The notes under the pieces: generated by a model | Seen by the model: only the letters and a program-made list of their open reading frames with translations | Told to the model about the DNA's origin: nothing | Database searches by the model: none | Assembly: GCF_014076415.1 (NCBI RefSeq) | Contig: NZ_CP043568.1 | Location: 5,704,001-5,768,000, forward strand | DNA from: Comamonas testosteroni | GTDB lineage: Bacteria > Pseudomonadota > Gammaproteobacteria > Burkholderiales > Burkholderiaceae_C | Length of the DNA: 64,000 bases | Reading direction: 5' to 3' | Shown here: positions 54,631-63,429 of the stretch, piece after piece | Numbering within the stretch: position 1 is the stretch's first letter | How the letters are laid out: every line of letters begins with the position of its first letter | Translations under genes and position numbers: made by a program

Positions 54631-56133
54631 ATGTTTATTGCAATTCCTCTTGAGAACAAGCCTTCATGGCGCAGCCCGCCCTGGATGACGGTGCTACTCA
54701 TCGTCATCAACTGCGTGATCTTCTGGGGCTGGCAGGCGCCCGAGGAACATGCCGTGGAAAAAGCGGCCCAGCAATATGCCCAGACCGCTTTGCCAACGTT
54801 GGAACTGCCACCATTCCTGGCCTATCTTGAGGAGCAATCCGCCCAAGGCAGCAAGCGCTTCGACCAGCAAACGCTGCAGGCCGTGCGCAAGCTCTATCAA
54901 CACAAGGCCTATGCCCAGCTCTATGCGCTGCTGTGGCAGGAAAAGAAATTCCGCCAGCACCTGCTGGACGGCCAGGTCATCACCGCCAGCCACCCACGCC
55001 ATGCGCAGTGGCAAGCTGCACGGGCCGCCTTCGCGCCCCATGAGCCGAGCGGCAGCTTTACCGAGCGCTGGTCCATGAGCTATGAGCCGAGCGCGGGCTG
55101 GCAGCCTCTGCAGGCCTTCACCTCCATCTTTCTGCACGGCAGCACCAGCCATCTGCTGGGCAATATGGTGTTTCTTTTCCTGTTCGGCTTCACGCTGGAG
55201 CTCGCCCTGGGCTCCTTCACCTATCTGGCTTTTTACGTGGTCGGCGGTGTGGGGGCGTCACTGTTTGCGCTGATGTTCTATGCCGGCATGGGCGGCTACG
55301 GCCTGGGGGCCTCGGGCGCGATTTCAGCGCTGATGGCCATGTATGCGGTGATGTACCGCATGCGGCGCATACGCTTTTTCTACATGCTGCTGTTCTACTT
55401 CAACTACGCCACCTGGCCGGCCCTGGTCATGCTGCCGGTCTGGATGGGGGTGGAGTTGCTGCAGCACCTGTGGGGCAGCAAGCAGGTGGCCTATATGGCC
55501 CACTTTGGCGGCCTGCTGACAGGGGCGGTGCTGATGTGGGTCTATATGCGTTTGCAGACGGTGGAGGCTCCCGTCAACGAAGAGGAACTGGCCAGGGCCG
55601 CCGCAAAGCCGCTGGCCGATGCCGTGGCCCGTGCGCAGCACCTTACCGACACCCTGGAGTTCGGCCGTGCTGCGCCAGCCTGGCGGGAGGCCGCGCGGCT
55701 GGCCCCCAAGGACCCCGCCATTCTGAAGGCCTGGTTCGAAAGCTCGCGCCATCAACCCGCCAGCGAGGACTTTCATGCTGCGGCACGACGCATCTTCAAG
55801 CTGCCGGCCACCACGGACGCCGAACGCCAGCTGCAGCTGGCCAGCTATCGCAGCTATCAGCAGCGCGCACAGCCCGGCATGCGCATGAGCGCCGACACCA
55901 TGCATGGACTGGTGCGCAGCTTCGTGCGCCTGGGCGCCCTGCCCGAGGCCGAAAAGCTATGCCGCTCCCTGCACAAGCTGGCAGACCATCCCCAATGGCC
56001 GGCAAGCCTGCTGCTGCTGGTCAACGGACTGGCCCAGGCCGGACGCGTTCAGGAAGCCAAAGCCTGGCTGCCTGTGCTGCAGCAATCGGCTCCAGAGGAA
56101 GCTCTCACGCGCTGGCTGGCACAGCAGCGCTAG
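54631..56133 (+). CDS. Rhomboid-family intramembrane serine protease with TPR-like tail
   Basis: 500 aa. After a first helix (residues 18-33) comes a soluble insertion of about 120 residues, then the six-helix rhomboid core: HLLGN (His174, Asn178), GLGASG with catalytic Ser228, and the histidine partner His291 in AHFGG. The last 180 residues look helical and repeat-like (TPR style: AWREAARLAPKDP, LPEAEKLCRSLHKLADHP). It cuts membrane proteins. The gene converges with a minus-strand membrane/TPR gene just 17 bases away. Confidence 0.88.
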   Translation: MFIAIPLENKPSWRSPPWMTVLLIVINCVIFWGWQAPEEHAVEKAAQQYAQTALPTLELPPFLAYLEEQSAQGSKRFDQQTLQAVRKLYQHKAYAQLYALLWQEKKFRQHLLDGQVITASHPRHAQWQAARAAFAPHEPSGSFTERWSMSYEPSAGWQPLQAFTSIFLHGSTSHLLGNMVFLFLFGFTLELALGSFTYLAFYVVGGVGASLFALMFYAGMGGYGLGASGAISALMAMYAVMYRMRRIRFFYMLLFYFNYATWPALVMLPVWMGVELLQHLWGSKQVAYMAHFGGLLTGAVLMWVYMRLQTVEAPVNEEELARAAAKPLADAVARAQHLTDTLEFGRAAPAWREAARLAPKDPAILKAWFESSRHQPASEDFHAAARRIFKLPATTDAERQLQLASYRSYQQRAQPGMRMSADTMHGLVRSFVRLGALPEAEKLCRSLHKLADHPQWPASLLLLVNGLAQAGRVQEAKAWLPVLQQSAPEEALTRWLAQQR

Positions 56134-56150
56134 CCAACGCCTCGCCGCGC

Positions 56151-57485
56151 TCAGGTCTTGGCTTCCAGCTCCTGCAGCTCATCACGCAGCACCCACTGCG
56201 CCTCCTTGGTGCTCTCGTGCTCGGGAAAGAGCTGCTTCATGCGCATGTAAACGGCCACCCCCTGCATGGGCTGCTCCATGCCCTGCTTGTAGGCGCGCAC
56301 CACCAACTCCAGCATGAACGGAATCAGGGGGCTGCCGGCAAAGCGCTTCTCAAAATCCTTGGCCAGGATCAACACATACCTGGGCTTGCCGGCCTTCCAG
56401 GCCTGCTGTGCCAGCTCGTAGCTGAGCTGGGCCGAGTCAGGCTTGAAGTCCGGCTTGCGCTTGACGCAGCTCACCCAGGCCTCAAGGGCCTCGCTGGCGC
56501 GCTGCTGAGCAAGCAGCATGGGAATGAAACGCTGGCCCAGCTCCGCCAGGGCATCCGCGCGTTCGGTCAGCTTGAGCACCCGGAAGTAACGGCGGCAATC
56601 GGGCAGGCTCTCATAGTCCTCCCGCTGCCATTCGCGCGCCTGGTTCACAGCCTCGTCCATCTTGTTGTCCTGCACCAGTCTGGCCACCAGCGCATCGCGA
56701 CGCTTGGCCTCCAGGGCCGCAGGGTCGATCTGCACGGTCGCAGGCCCCTCAGGCGCTTGTACGGGATCGATATCCAGAGCCGCATGGTGCTGGTACATGA
56801 CATAGCCGATCATGGCCGCCATCACCCAGCTGAAATAAATCATCACAAAGCTCACCAGGGGCAGTACCAATCCGGGTGCCGCAACCTTGAGCAGCATCGC
56901 CAGGACCATGGGCGAGCCCTGCTGCAGCAGAAACAGGAAAAAGCACAGCAGCAGATAGGACTTGCCGATACCGAAAATCGTCGCCAGCAGCTCGAACGGA
57001 TTAACGGCCGAGCTCAGGCTGTTGGTATTGATCAGCACCATCCAGGTAGCAGGAATCAGGAAGGCCACCAACAGATTGGCAACCACGCCCAAGGTCAGGC
57101 TGCGGGTCGCCATAAAGCCCACAAATATCCCGAAAACGACGAGCACCCCGAAAAATTTCCAGGGCAGCCATTTCCAGTCTTCATCGACCTGACTGGACCG
57201 GAAATCGGAACTATGGGTAATTCCACGAGATGCGAGTGCCGAAACCTTGAATGCATAACGGCTGACTGCCAGCATCAAGCCCAACCCCACAAACAAGATT
57301 CCAATCCACCCGAACATCAAGCCATAACTGCATGCCGACAGCAGCAATGCATAGAGCAAAGGCTCGGTCTGCAGAGGAAACAAGAAGAAGCTATTGAGCT
57401 TTTGCCAGAACGGAGGGATTTTCCACTCGGAAGAATCACCTTTTTGGTGAACACCATGTATCGAATTCAATGCCTGCTCTCCCAC
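56151..57485 (-). CDS. Hypothetical membrane protein with C-terminal TPR-like domain
   Basis: 444 aa. About six N-terminal helices (roughly residues 38-230) resemble uncharacterised DUF4013-like membrane proteins; the C-terminal 190 residues are helical repeats (LVARLVQDNKMDEAVNQARE, ALEAWVSCVKRKP, AQQAWKAGKPRYVLILAKDFEKRF). It has the same membrane-plus-repeat layout as the converging rhomboid gene, which may be coincidence. Function unknown. Confidence 0.7.
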   Translation of the reverse strand: MGEQALNSIHGVHQKGDSSEWKIPPFWQKLNSFFLFPLQTEPLLYALLLSACSYGLMFGWIGILFVGLGLMLAVSRYAFKVSALASRGITHSSDFRSSQVDEDWKWLPWKFFGVLVVFGIFVGFMATRSLTLGVVANLLVAFLIPATWMVLINTNSLSSAVNPFELLATIFGIGKSYLLLCFFLFLLQQGSPMVLAMLLKVAAPGLVLPLVSFVMIYFSWVMAAMIGYVMYQHHAALDIDPVQAPEGPATVQIDPAALEAKRRDALVARLVQDNKMDEAVNQAREWQREDYESLPDCRRYFRVLKLTERADALAELGQRFIPMLLAQQRASEALEAWVSCVKRKPDFKPDSAQLSYELAQQAWKAGKPRYVLILAKDFEKRFAGSPLIPFMLELVVRAYKQGMEQPMQGVAVYMRMKQLFPEHESTKEAQWVLRDELQELEAKT

Positions 57486-57786
57486 TCTCGGTTTGATGAA
57501 TCATCTGCAAGCCCGCTTGCAATGACCGAATCCGCTCTGGTATTGCCCGATTTTTCTTTGAAATCGGGTCATTGCGGAATTCTGCGGTAGAAATTCGCCC
57601 TGAATCCAAATACCGATAAACAGCTGGCATATTGCTTTTTTCGCTTGCCAGAAACCCCGTAAATGCTTTTGCAGCCAAGCCGGCCTGCGCAACCGCCTTG
57701 AACCGTGGACTCAACCGATAACGGATAGGACTGCAAGGATTGCAGGCAGCGCTTAAAGTGGCCCAGGTTTTATGGAGAAGCAGCGA
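57486..57786. other. Intergenic region before osmC with nested inverted repeats
   Basis: 301 bases with no supported gene. At 57519-57527 and 57567-57575 GCAATGACC/GGTCATTGC pair; inside, CCCGATTT (57546-57553) pairs with AAATCGGG (57561-57568). The two pairings compete for a couple of bases. The stretch probably holds the divergent promoters of the hypothetical membrane gene and osmC. Confidence 0.5.
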
Positions 57787-58203
57787 ATGATTCACAGCGC
57801 ACACGCACAAAGCAGCCCCACCCCGTACCGCATCACCCTGACCGATGCCCAAGGCCATGTCTGGCATGCCGATGAACCCGTGAATGATGGCGGCGCCGAC
57901 TCCGCCCCCAACCCCATGCAGCTGATGCTCTCGGCCCTGGGAGCCTGCACGGCCATCACCCTGCATATGTACGCGGGTCGCAAGCAGTGGCCGCTAAGCC
58001 ATGTCGATGTGGATCTGCAGCTCAACCCCGATGGCAAGCCCGCGGATGCCAACCAGATCACGCGCAGCATCACCCTGCATGGCGAGCTGGACGACGAGCA
58101 GCGCCAGCGCCTGCTGCAGATTGCCAATGCCTGCCCCGTGCACAAGCTGCTGGAAGGCAAGGTTTCCATTCCCACCGCTCTGACCGAAGCCGCGCAGGCA
58201 TGA
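57787..58203 (+). CDS. OsmC/Ohr-family protein
   Basis: 138 aa. The two redox cysteines of thiol peroxidases are present: Cys54 in LGACTAI and Cys116 in NACPVHK. NPMQLMLSALGAC matches the family core. ATG 57787 has GGAG at 57774-57777 nine bases upstream; the ATG at 57772 overlaps that site. It is likely to protect against organic or fatty-acid hydroperoxides. It converges with a small hypothetical gene across a shared terminator. Confidence 0.88.
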   Translation: MIHSAHAQSSPTPYRITLTDAQGHVWHADEPVNDGGADSAPNPMQLMLSALGACTAITLHMYAGRKQWPLSHVDVDLQLNPDGKPADANQITRSITLHGELDDEQRQRLLQIANACPVHKLLEGKVSIPTALTEAAQA

Positions 58204-58286
58204 AAAAAGCACCTCACGCACTCGCTGTGTAGGCTCGCCTCCTGCCGGAAAGCCAGCTTCATCCTTGGGACTGCCCGGCGATAAAA

Positions 58287-58314
58287 AAAGCCCTGCAGTC
58301 ACCGGCAGGGCTTT
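58287..58314. terminator. Intrinsic terminator between convergent genes
   Basis: AAAGCCCTGC pairs with GCAGGGCTTT around an 8-base loop, with A and T tracts on the two sides. It serves osmC and the convergent small gene. Confidence 0.85.
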
Positions 58315-58337
58315 GGTCGCTGTTGTGTGTAACTTGA

Positions 58338-58619
58338 TTACACCGTCACCTCCAGCGCACCCACTTCCACATAGTGTTCGAACTCACGTTTGGCCAGAGA
58401 TGCGGTTTCGGGCTGCTGGTCCTCGGGGTCGACCCAGGACAGCACATAGCTGGCGATGGCGGTATCGACCTTCATCTCTATGCCCATGGGAATCTGCTCG
58501 GACGGACCATCTCCGACACGATGCTCCACCTTGCCTGTGACACGAGCGGCAAAGTGCTCGGGGTACAGCTGGATCTCGACTGCCGAGATCTGGTTGCCTT
58601 GAGTGCTGTGTTCGTTCAT
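58338..58619 (-). CDS. Small hypothetical protein
   Basis: 93 aa from ATG 58619, which has a very strong AGGAGG at the right spacing. The protein is acidic, soluble and without signal or helices that span membranes. It alternates strands (AVEIQLYPEHFAARVTGKVE, EMKVDTAIASYVLSWVDP), suggesting a small beta-rich domain. I do not recognise the family. The strong ribosome site argues that it is real. Confidence 0.65.
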   Translation of the reverse strand: MNEHSTQGNQISAVEIQLYPEHFAARVTGKVEHRVGDGPSEQIPMGIEMKVDTAIASYVLSWVDPEDQQPETASLAKREFEHYVEVGALEVTV

Positions 58620-58852
58620 GTTTATTCCTCCTGCAGTTGTTAGGTCGCTGCGCACGAATTGCGCCACGTGAAAGCCACTGCTAGCGGCCTACGCCTTTAA
58701 CTTAGCCGACTCCTGGCGGAGTCCTTGTCAGCCTATTGGCTGAATCCTCACAGTGATGTAACTGCGTGCAAGGCGTTGCTGCATTCTGCCGTCTGATTGC
58801 GCGAATACCGCATATCCCTGACACTCGAATCTCTTCGCCGTCAGGATTTGTC

Positions 58853-59785
58853 ATGAGTGAATCAAAGAACTTACAACGTCTGCCCACCCGTATAGCCGAT
58901 GTCGGCGGCATCCCCATCCACCGTGCCATTCCTCAGGCCGCGCTGCGCAAAGTAGGGGCCTGGTGCTTCCTCGACCACGCCGGCCCGGCCGTCCCCCCTC
59001 CACCCGGCATGCAGGTCGGGCCCCATCCCCATATCGGCCTGCAGACTTTCACCTGGATGATCGAGGGCGAGGTGCTTCACCGCGACAGCCTGGGCAGCGA
59101 GCAGATCATCCGCCCCGGCCAGGTCAATCTGATGACGGCTGGCCGCGGCATTGCCCATTCCGAAGAAGCCCAGACACTGGGCGTGCATGCAGCCCAGTTG
59201 TGGATTGCCTTGCCCGACAGCCATCGCAATACTGCGCCCCGCTTCCAGCATTATCCCGACCTGCCCAGGACCGAGATCGGCGACTTTGCCGTAACCGTTC
59301 TGGCCGGTGAAGCCCTGGGACTGACGGCGCCCGCAGAAGTCCACTCCCCGCTGATGGGCGTAGACCTTCTGGCCGACGGCACAGCCGGCCAGGCGTGCGC
59401 CACCATGCCGCTGCGCGTCGACTTCGAGCATGCGGTGATGAGCCTGTCAGGCGAGGTGAAGGTTGAAGGCCAGGTGTTGCCCTCGCAGGAGCTGATCTAT
59501 CTGCCTGTGGGCACGCGGGAAGTGCAGCTGGAATGCACGCCCGGCAGCCGCCTCATCATCATCGGGGGCGAGCCCATGGATGAAGCCATCTTGCTGTGGT
59601 GGAACTTTGTGGCCCGCACCACCGAAGAGATGCAACAGGCCCAGCAGCAATGGGAGGCGGAGGCGGCCACCGATGCGGAACTCGTCAACGGACAGCCACG
59701 CCGTTTTGGCAAGCCCGTGGCCTCGCCTCTGAAGTCGCTGCACTCTCCCTCACTGGCTGGCGTCAGCCTGCGCGCCTCCAGATAA
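58853..59785 (+). CDS. Pirin-family protein
   Basis: 310 aa bicupin. The N-terminal metal-binding cupin is plain: VGPHPHIGLQTFTWMIEGEVLHRDSLG followed by MTAGRGIAHSEE, giving the His/His/His/Glu set. The second domain (about 170-290) lacks metal ligands, as in other pirins. Members act as quercetin dioxygenases or as metal-dependent regulators. A large palindrome follows the stop codon. Confidence 0.92.
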   Translation: MSESKNLQRLPTRIADVGGIPIHRAIPQAALRKVGAWCFLDHAGPAVPPPPGMQVGPHPHIGLQTFTWMIEGEVLHRDSLGSEQIIRPGQVNLMTAGRGIAHSEEAQTLGVHAAQLWIALPDSHRNTAPRFQHYPDLPRTEIGDFAVTVLAGEALGLTAPAEVHSPLMGVDLLADGTAGQACATMPLRVDFEHAVMSLSGEVKVEGQVLPSQELIYLPVGTREVQLECTPGSRLIIIGGEPMDEAILLWWNFVARTTEEMQQAQQQWEAEAATDAELVNGQPRRFGKPVASPLKSLHSPSLAGVSLRASR

Positions 59786-59799
59786 GCCTGCCGGCGCTT

Positions 59800-59832
59800 A
59801 TTCAATTCGCACCAATTTGGTGCGAATTGAAT
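59800..59832. repeat. Perfect palindrome with 16-bp arms behind the pirin gene
   Basis: Arms ATTCAATTCGCACCAA and TTGGTGCGAATTGAAT flank a single central T at 59816. It starts 14 bases after the pirin stop. It may be a terminator stem (no long T run follows) or a large binding or recombination site. It shares no sequence with the two dispersed repeat families. Confidence 0.7.
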
Positions 59833-59946
59833 TTCTCAAAAAGAAGAATAAAAGCATCTTTGCAAGATTTTGGTGGATTTTGGAAGCTTTTAGAGACAAC
59901 GCACTCTCTTCAAGCGAAGACAAGCCAGACGTTATGCATGAAACGT

Positions 59947-59976
59947 TTGGACTCATGCACGCCAAGCTTTCATAAT
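59947..59976 (+). promoter_or_regulatory. Candidate sigma-70 promoter of aspA
   Basis: TTGGAC at 59947-59952 and CATAAT at 59971-59976 are separated by 18 bases in AT-rich DNA about 100 bases before aspA. Confidence 0.5.
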
Positions 59977-60072
59977 CGAGCCAACGCCCTGGCCACGAGA
60001 ATGCGACCGCCGCTTCTCGTCCGGGGCGTTGCCACGTCCTGCCCAACTCAACTTTGCAAAGAAAGCCGATCA

Positions 60073-61473
60073 ATGCGTCAAGAACATGACTTCATTGGCA
60101 TCAAAACCATCCCTCCCGACGCGTACTGGGGCGTTCATTCCGCACGCGCAGTGGAGAACTTCCCCATTACCGGTCACTCGGTCGCGCACATGCCCGAGCT
60201 GATCCGCGCGTTTGCCTTTGTCAAAAAGGCAGCGGCCCAGGCCAATCTGCAGTTTGGTGCCATCAATCTCAAGCAAGCCACCGCCATCTCCCAAGCCTGT
60301 GATGATCTGATTTCCGGCCAGCTGCACGAGCAGTTTGTGGTCGATGTGATCCAGGGCGGCGCCGGCACCTCCACGAATATGAACGCCAATGAGGTGATCG
60401 CCAACCGTGCACTCGAGCACCTGGGATTGCCCAAAGGCACTTACGACATGATCCACCCCAACGATCACGTCAATGCTTCGCAGTCCACCAACGACTCCTA
60501 CCCCACAGCCGTCAAGCTTGCCACCTACGCTGGCATCCAGAAGCTGCTGATCGCCCTGGCCGAGTTGCGCTCTGCTTTCGAAGCCAAAGCCGGCGAATTC
60601 GCCCATATCCTGAAAATCGGCCGCACACAATTACAAGATGCCGTGCCCATGACTTTGGGCCAGGAGTTTTCCGCTTTTGCAGCCATGATCGCCGACGATG
60701 AAAAGCGTCTGCGCGAGTCCGCCTATCTGATGACCGAAGTGAACATGGGTGGCACTGCCATCGGTACCGGCATCAACGCTCCCGTAGGCTACGCAAGCGC
60801 CGTGACCAAGGCCTTGGCTGAAATTTCGGGCGTTCCCGTCGTCAAAGCCGGCGATCTGATTGCCGCCACGGGAGATACCGGCGCCTTTGCCGACATTTCC
60901 GGTATCTTGAAGCGTGTTGCAGTCAAGCTATCCAAGATCAGCAACGACCTGCGCCTGCTTTCCTCGGGCCCTCAAGCAGGTGTGGCAGACATCAAGCTGC
61001 CGGCGCGCCAGGCCGGCTCGTCCATCATGCCCGGCAAGGTGAATCCCGTGATTCCCGAGGTAATGAACCAGGTCTGCTTTGAAGTGATAGGCAACGATGC
61101 CGCCATCACCATGGCCGTGGAGGCCGGCCAATTGCAGCTCAACGCCTTCGAGCCGCTGATGGCCTGGGCTCTGCACAAAAGCCTGAGCCACCTGAGCAGC
61201 GCCTGCAAGACGCTGCAAGTCAACTGCGTGGAAGGCATTGTGGCCAACGAAGCGCTGCTGGATTCCCGCATTGCCGAGTCGGTGACGCTGGTGACGGCGC
61301 TGAACCCTTTGATCGGCTACGAAAAGGCCGCCAAGATTGCCAAGACCGCCATTGCCAACGGCAAGCAGATTGCCGTGGTGGCGGAAGAACTGGGCATCAT
61401 GAGCCAGATCGAAATGAACAAGCTGCTGGTCGCCGACAAGCTGACCCAGGCCGGCGCATTGACCGCTGCATAA
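60073..61473 (+). CDS. aspA: Aspartate ammonia-lyase
   Basis: 466 aa, converts aspartate to fumarate and ammonia. Motifs: GGAGTSTNMNANEVIANRA, NDHVNASQSTNDSYPTA, and the flexible loop GSSIMPGKVNPVIPE with the catalytic serine. The residues match aspartase rather than fumarase C by the DFIGIK N-terminus. ATG 60073 begins the conserved MRQEHDFIG; the open frame further left carries no similarity. Confidence 0.94.
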   Translation: MRQEHDFIGIKTIPPDAYWGVHSARAVENFPITGHSVAHMPELIRAFAFVKKAAAQANLQFGAINLKQATAISQACDDLISGQLHEQFVVDVIQGGAGTSTNMNANEVIANRALEHLGLPKGTYDMIHPNDHVNASQSTNDSYPTAVKLATYAGIQKLLIALAELRSAFEAKAGEFAHILKIGRTQLQDAVPMTLGQEFSAFAAMIADDEKRLRESAYLMTEVNMGGTAIGTGINAPVGYASAVTKALAEISGVPVVKAGDLIAATGDTGAFADISGILKRVAVKLSKISNDLRLLSSGPQAGVADIKLPARQAGSSIMPGKVNPVIPEVMNQVCFEVIGNDAAITMAVEAGQLQLNAFEPLMAWALHKSLSHLSSACKTLQVNCVEGIVANEALLDSRIAESVTLVTALNPLIGYEKAAKIAKTAIANGKQIAVVAEELGIMSQIEMNKLLVADKLTQAGALTAA

Positions 61474-61495
61474 GCACGCTCTTTATCGACAATGC

Positions 61496-61528
61496 AAAAG
61501 GGCATGTTCGCCATGAACATGCCCTTTT
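61496..61528. terminator. Strong terminator between aspA and the hpf-like gene
   Basis: A 14-bp stem AAAAGGGCATGTTC / GAACATGCCCTTTT closes loop GCCAT, with a T run on the plus strand and A residues on the other side. It lies between convergent genes. Confidence 0.9.
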
Positions 61529-61597
61529 TGATTGATATCGTTTTAATAGCTTTCCACGTCTGGTTTCAGAGGGCAGAAAGCCAAAAACGCTTCATAT

Positions 61598-61975
61598 TCA
61601 AGCCACTGCGGCATTCTCGTCACTGGGGTCATCCACGCCGCGTACGCTTTCACGCAGATTTTTGTCCTTGAGCTTGCCAAGATCAGTCTCCACCGCGCGT
61701 TTGAGCTTTTCAATCGCGGCGCTGAAGGCCTCCTTGACCTTTTCGGCTTCCGCATTCACTGCGATGGGGGGGCGACCTGTAGCCCGGGTCTCGAGCACAC
61801 AGCGTTTGCCTGGGCCACCCGTGGTCTTGAGGGCATCAACGCCCGTGAGGAAGACCTCCACACGCACCACATACTCCTTCAGGCGGGCCAGCTTGGCATT
61901 GATCTCCTCCTGCGCCCATTGAGCCAGAGACTCTCCACCCTGGATGGAATCGTCGGCATGAACCTGTACTTGCAT
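61598..61975 (-). CDS. HPF/RaiA-family ribosome-associated protein
   Basis: 125 aa. The fold pattern MQVQVHADDSIQGGESLAQW, ARLKEYVVRVEVFLTGVD and RPPIAVNAEAEKVKEAFSAA matches the short ribosome hibernation/interface family used in stationary phase. AGGAGG precedes ATG 61975. The tail (GVDDPSDENAAVA) is disordered and acidic. It is smaller than the long-form HPF. The 280 bases upstream hold no gene. Confidence 0.78.
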   Translation of the reverse strand: MQVQVHADDSIQGGESLAQWAQEEINAKLARLKEYVVRVEVFLTGVDALKTTGGPGKRCVLETRATGRPPIAVNAEAEKVKEAFSAAIEKLKRAVETDLGKLKDKNLRESVRGVDDPSDENAAVA

Positions 61976-62254
61976 GCAAATCCTCCTAGTCACCAAATGC
62001 CGCAACCGCTGCGGCGAAATCTGTAGGGGTGCCATAAAGGCAGGCGAAAACATCGTAACGCCAGAACCTTGTTCTGCCCATCGGGGCTTGTTACGCCAGT
62101 AAAGGACAGGGGCTTTGACCATTGTGGAGGCAGCTTCGCCCTGATTTGAAAGAGATAGCAACAAGGGTAGGCTCTACGAGCTTTGCCCTTGAGCCAAAGC
62201 AAAAAGTGCTGGCCGGTGATTTGCAAAAAGTAAGCGTTTTTACGCCTCGGGCCG

Positions 62255-62698
62255 TCAGTTAATGCCAGCCTTCGATTCAGGCTCGGCCACAAAGCCGATG
62301 CGCGTCAGGCCTGCTGCGTGGGCCCAGCCCATGACCTGTACCACGCGACCATAGGGAACGCTGGTGTCGGCGCGCAGTTGCACTTCGGCCTGAGGATTGC
62401 GCCGCCCCAGCTCTTCCAGTTGCTGCTGCACTGCCGCATCGTCCGCCACGGCCCCCTGAATCCAGATTTCGCCGGCAGGGCTGACCTCCACCATCAAGGC
62501 ATCGCTCTTGCTCACGGCAGCCTGCTGCACTGCTGCCTGCGCCTTGGGCAGCTGCACGCGCAAGGTGGCTGCCAGCATGGGAGCAGCCAGAATGAAGATC
62601 ACCACCAGCACCAGCATCACATCGACCAGCGGTGTGACATTGATGGTGTTGATCGGAGTTTCCGCCCCTTGACGGCGGCTCATGCGACCGAATGCCAT
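62255..62698 (-). CDS. exbD: ExbD/TolR-family biopolymer transport protein
   Basis: 147 aa. One N-terminal helix (INVTPLVDVMLVLVVIFILAAP) with the conserved Asp of the family, then a periplasmic domain ending PYGRVVQVMGWAHAAGLTRIGFVAEP. It works with ExbB as a proton-driven motor energising TonB-dependent uptake. It follows exbB by 11 bases. No tonB is in the window. Confidence 0.92.
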   Translation of the reverse strand: MAFGRMSRRQGAETPINTINVTPLVDVMLVLVVIFILAAPMLAATLRVQLPKAQAAVQQAAVSKSDALMVEVSPAGEIWIQGAVADDAAVQQQLEELGRRNPQAEVQLRADTSVPYGRVVQVMGWAHAAGLTRIGFVAEPESKAGIN

Positions 62699-62709
62699 GA
62701 TGCCGTCCT

Positions 62710-63369
62710 TTAAGAAGCATCCACGCCGAACTGGGCATGCAGATCATGTGCAAACCCTTCCAGCACAGCCTCCAGCTGGCTGGCCGAACGCCCCAGCAGG
62801 TTATAGGCCAGCACAGCAGGCAAAGCGACGGCCAGACCGGCGGCCGTCATGACCAGGGCTTCACCCACAGGCCCGGCAAGCTGAGCGATATCGACCTGAC
62901 CACTGCCCGCCAGCGTTCCCAGCGCATGGTGAATGCCCCAGACCGTACCCAACAGACCCACAAACGGTGCCGTTGCACCAATGGTGGCAAGCAAGGTCTG
63001 ACCCCACTGCAGCTGGACGGATGCCTGGCCCAGAGCCTCACGCAGGCTGCGCAGCAGGCGCTGGCCCTGCGTCGCGCTTTGTGCCAGAGAGCCTTGCGCA
63101 GCCATTGCGCCCTGCGCCACGGCATCGGCCATGGCCTGCACCAGCCCCTGTCTATCCAGAGCCTTGACCTGCGCCATGGCCTGGACCAGATCGGGCATCT
63201 GCCAGAACGCAGCCACGGCCTGCGGCACGCTGCGACGCGCCACGGCCATAAACCAGAGCTTGTAGAGGATGACCACCCAGCTGAGCACGGACATCAGCAG
63301 CATCAGGGCCGCCGTCGCCCACGTGACCGCATCGCCCTCTGCCAGCCATTGCCACATTCCTGCAGACAT
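62710..63369 (-). CDS. exbB: ExbB/TolQ/MotA-family proton channel protein
   Basis: 219 aa with three helices. The core contains TLLATIGATAPFVGLLGTVWGIHHAL and VGEALVMTAAGLAVALPAVLAYN, diagnostic for ExbB/TolQ. It precedes exbD on the minus strand in the usual order. The N-terminal helix is at about residues 20-40. Confidence 0.94.
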   Translation of the reverse strand: MSAGMWQWLAEGDAVTWATAALMLLMSVLSWVVILYKLWFMAVARRSVPQAVAAFWQMPDLVQAMAQVKALDRQGLVQAMADAVAQGAMAAQGSLAQSATQGQRLLRSLREALGQASVQLQWGQTLLATIGATAPFVGLLGTVWGIHHALGTLAGSGQVDIAQLAGPVGEALVMTAAGLAVALPAVLAYNLLGRSASQLEAVLEGFAHDLHAQFGVDAS

Positions 63370-63394
63370 CGCTCACCTCGCTCCCAGAAACAGC

Positions 63395-63415
63395 AAGGGG
63401 CCGTCACGGCCCCTT
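63395..63415 (-). terminator. Terminator of dapB
   Basis: AAGGGGCCGT and ACGGCCCCTT form a near-perfect palindrome with a central C, 15 bases past the dapB stop. Confidence 0.8.
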
Positions 63416-63429
63416 TGCAAATTGCGCAG

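Noticed and set aside
55470..57590. A 706-codon plus-strand frame through the rhomboid tail and the membrane gene
   Set aside because: It overlaps two supported genes in other frames and its composition is that of a shadow.
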